Assembly: GCA_016784285.1 (NCBI GenBank)
Contig: JADHUX010000022.1
Span: 1 to 7,949, forward strand
Direction of reading: 5' to 3'
From: Parcubacteria group bacterium
GTDB lineage: Bacteria > Patescibacteriota > Minisyncoccia > Phycocordibacterales > UBA2163
Length of the DNA stretch: 7,949 bases
Every line of letters begins with the position of its first letter. The first letter of the stretch is position 1. The notes beneath the pieces are model-generated. The model ran no database searches, was not told the origin of the DNA, and worked only from the letters and a program-made list of their open reading frames with translations. Shown here piece by piece: positions 6,432-7,949 of this stretch. Position numbers and translations under genes: made by a program.

Positions 6432-7576
6432 ACTCCTAAGAACTCCTTTTTAATGTCGTCTTTATGTGTACCACGAGAGTATCGGCGCATACCCATAAGT
6501 ATCCCAAGTCCTACAAATTCTGTAAGTAAATGCGACCCTCCATAACTTAAAAACGGTATTGTAGTTCCTGTCACAGGAAGTAAGCCTATATTCATACCCA
6601 CATGCACTATAAAGTGACTTATAAAAAGTATTGCAAGTCCTGCACCAAAAAGAATCTCAAAATTGGTCGCTCCATGAATTGCATTCTTAATAATCCTCCA
6701 TATCATTATGGCATATAAAAGAAGGATTATGACTACTCCAACAAAACCCCACTCTTCAGCATACGCTGCAAATATAAAATCCGTCTCATATTCTGGCAAA
6801 AACTGTAATTTACTTTGAGTACCATACCCTACTCCCTTACCAAGTACTTGCCCAGAGCCTACAGCAATAGTTGACTGATATGCATTGTACCCTGTACCTT
6901 GGAGATCAGTAAGAGGGTGGATAAATGTAAGGATTCGTTGTTTCTGATAATCTTCAAATGCATACATCCAAAGACCTCCAAAAGCAACGACACCGACCAT
7001 AAACACTACTAGTAAATGCTTTTTGGAGATCCCTGAAACAAGCACCATACCAAACCATATAAAGGCTATGATGATCGCTGAACCAAAGTCTGGTTGTAAA
7101 AATACAAGAAGAAATAAAACAAAAGTATAAAAACCCGAAACTAATATGTGTTTGACATTTGCTATCTCAACATGTCTACGAGAGAAATATTTTGCAAGAA
7201 GCAATATCACTACAAGCTTTATAGGGTCTGACGGCTGAAGAGAAAATAAACCAAAATCAAACCTGCTTTGTGCTCCTAATACAAAGTTACCTAAGAAAAA
7301 TATAAGTATGAGTATAATTGCAGATATTATAAACAAAGTCACTATTACACTTGTACGTCTTAAAAATCTAAAATCAACAAAACTTAATACAAAAAATATC
7401 AAAATACTTAGCGTTGCCCAGATTATTTGTTTTTCAAAAAAATAATTTGCACCTTCCACAAAAGAGTTCATGGTTACAAGCCCAGCTCCTACAAGAAGTA
7501 GACTCGCCAAGAACAGCACCCAGTCAATCCTAGTTGAAATCCTTCTAATTGAACTCTTTATACCTACTCTAAGCAT
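6428..7576 (-). CDS. rodA: SEDS-family peptidoglycan polymerase RodA/FtsW
   Basis: SEDS proteins are integral membrane glycosyltransferases that polymerise lipid II into glycan strands, paired with a class B penicillin-binding protein. The 382-aa product has about ten hydrophobic helices and the family signatures: SLQPSDPIKL (112-121), LQPDFGSA (160-167), the extracellular loop GTGYNAYQSTIAVGSG (227-242), GKGVGYGTQSKLQFLPEYETDFIFA (246-270) with the catalytic Asp at D266, AEEWGF (273-278), and PVTGTTIPFLSYGGSHLL (334-351). The loop wording is closer to RodA (elongation) than FtsW (division), but I would not insist on this. In the conserved QPSE motif the Glu is Asp (D117). It starts 10 bases after the upstream gene's stop, with no Shine-Dalgarno sequence, and so is probably co-transcribed and coupled. 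It ends in TAG, overlapping the stop codon of the convergent glycosyltransferase by 4 bases. Confidence 0.93.
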   Translation of the reverse strand: MLRVGIKSSIRRISTRIDWVLFLASLLLVGAGLVTMNSFVEGANYFFEKQIIWATLSILIFFVLSFVDFRFLRRTSVIVTLFIISAIILILIFFLGNFVLGAQSRFDFGLFSLQPSDPIKLVVILLLAKYFSRRHVEIANVKHILVSGFYTFVLFLLVFLQPDFGSAIIIAFIWFGMVLVSGISKKHLLVVFMVGVVAFGGLWMYAFEDYQKQRILTFIHPLTDLQGTGYNAYQSTIAVGSGQVLGKGVGYGTQSKLQFLPEYETDFIFAAYAEEWGFVGVVIILLLYAIMIWRIIKNAIHGATNFEILFGAGLAILFISHFIVHVGMNIGLLPVTGTTIPFLSYGGSHLLTEFVGLGILMGMRRYSRGTHKDDIKKEFLGV

Positions 7577-7586
7577 AGAAGTTTAA

Positions 7587-7949
7587 TTAATTTTCAAGCG
7601 GAACACGATGTATTACTTCTACACGAGATGGCTTTAAATCAAACTTATTTGGCCACGTGAACACAATATCTCTTGATGACCTGTCAGGAAGAGACTCTAC
7701 AAATGTACTTGAGACCGCAACAGCATTGTCATTAGTGTCAAACACTATAGCAACCACCTCTATATCTGATATATTCAATATGGAAGTATTTGATAAAGTA
7801 GCATCAATCCTTGGAAGAGATTCTGTATTAGATATTTTTATATCACTTATAGATATATCTTTTCTTTTGTCTGGAGTCAAAGACCATACAAACGGTTTGG
7901 TAAACTCAAAAAATGTCTGGGCTGGGACTATTTCGTTTGTATAGATAGC
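7587..7949 (-). CDS. Hypothetical protein with FxLYD-like C-terminal domain (partial; N-terminus off window)
   Basis: The frame is open to the window edge, so only the last 120 residues are seen; an internal TTG near 7880 need not be the start. The visible part begins AIYTNEIVPAQTFFEFTKPF and continues into alternating beta-strand-like segments: ISISDIKISN, PRIDATLSNTSILNISDIEVVAIVFDT, NDNAVAVSSTFVESLPDRSSRDIVFTWP, then a basic strand KPSRVEVIHRVPLEN. The pattern of a polar Asn-rich turn, a strand of the type VVAIVFD, and then a proline-bounded strand ending in FTWP resembles FxLYD/LEA14-like beta sandwiches found in exported or membrane-anchored proteins. This is a pattern match, not a domain search. 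Such a protein would sit on the outer face, possibly with an N-terminal membrane anchor outside the window. It lies 10 bases upstream of rodA in the same operon, suggesting an envelope role. Confidence 0.6.
   Translation of the reverse strand, partial: AIYTNEIVPAQTFFEFTKPFVWSLTPDKRKDISISDIKISNTESLPRIDATLSNTSILNISDIEVVAIVFDTNDNAVAVSSTFVESLPDRSSRDIVFTWPNKFDLKPSRVEVIHRVPLEN

Noticed and set aside
7657..7944. 95-codon plus-strand open frame at the right edge
   Set aside because: It is opposite the gene upstream of rodA, whose frame is open to the edge, properly spaced from rodA and has a sensible beta-strand pattern; the plus-strand frame has none of these.
1..7949. CRISPR array, insertion sequence, phage genes, toxin-antitoxin or defence genes
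   Set aside because: No regularly spaced direct repeats, transposase or nuclease motifs, or terminal inverted repeats with target duplications were seen; all genes are housekeeping or envelope functions.
1..7949. Alternative genetic code (TGA as Gly, as in Gracilibacteria/Absconditabacteria)
   Set aside because: All conserved motifs read through without in-frame TGA. The absence of TGA among the eight stop codons is compatible with simple AT bias.

Overview
This window is an AT-rich bacterial stretch that fits the Candidate Phyla Radiation (Patescibacteria, most likely a Parcubacteria-group lineage). The assignment is an inference from several things: compact genes, a short SecD (451 aa), SecD and SecF encoded separately, a near absence of Shine-Dalgarno sequences, and the style of the cell-surface proteins. 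No ribosomal RNA or other marker gene is present to prove it. All recognisable genes read normally with the standard bacterial code. The eight stop codons seen are TAA (six) and TAG (two), and none is TGA.

Layout. Bases 1-94 are non-coding as far as I can see and hold a rightward-pointing hairpin terminator. On the minus strand follow secF (95-1036) and secD (1039-2394), an operon with its own good promoter at 2403-2431. Next, also on the minus strand, is a PAP2-family undecaprenyl-diphosphatase-like gene (2436-2942). A 36-bp perfect palindrome separates it from an NAD-dependent sugar-nucleotide epimerase (3002-3892) and a WbaP-type polyprenyl-phosphate sugar-1-phosphate transferase (3901-5235), which form a two-gene minus-strand operon. 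A 56-bp divergent promoter region follows, then a plus-strand GT4-type glycosyltransferase (5292-6431). The glycosyltransferase meets rodA/ftsW (6428-7576, minus) tail to tail with a 4-bp overlap. The window ends inside a minus-strand gene (7587-7949) for a protein with a probable FxLYD-like beta-sandwich C-terminus, upstream of rodA.

How the genes fit together. SecDF drives the late steps of protein export. The transferase loads a sugar phosphate on the lipid carrier, the epimerase supplies a sugar nucleotide, the glycosyltransferase extends the glycan, the PAP2 enzyme can recycle the lipid carrier, and RodA/FtsW polymerises peptidoglycan from the same carrier. The window is therefore an envelope-biogenesis neighbourhood. 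I see no clear sign of an undescribed multi-gene system.

The most interesting layer lies inside the genes. Three GC-rich perfect palindromes sit in frame in coding sequence: a related pair at equivalent reading phase in secF and secD (differing by a compensatory pair of substitutions), and a 27-bp one at the interdomain linker of the glycosyltransferase. They look like short palindromic elements tolerated in surface loops. A second theme is that -10 boxes lie only 3-10 bases from start codons with no Shine-Dalgarno sequence, suggesting leaderless or near-leaderless mRNAs.
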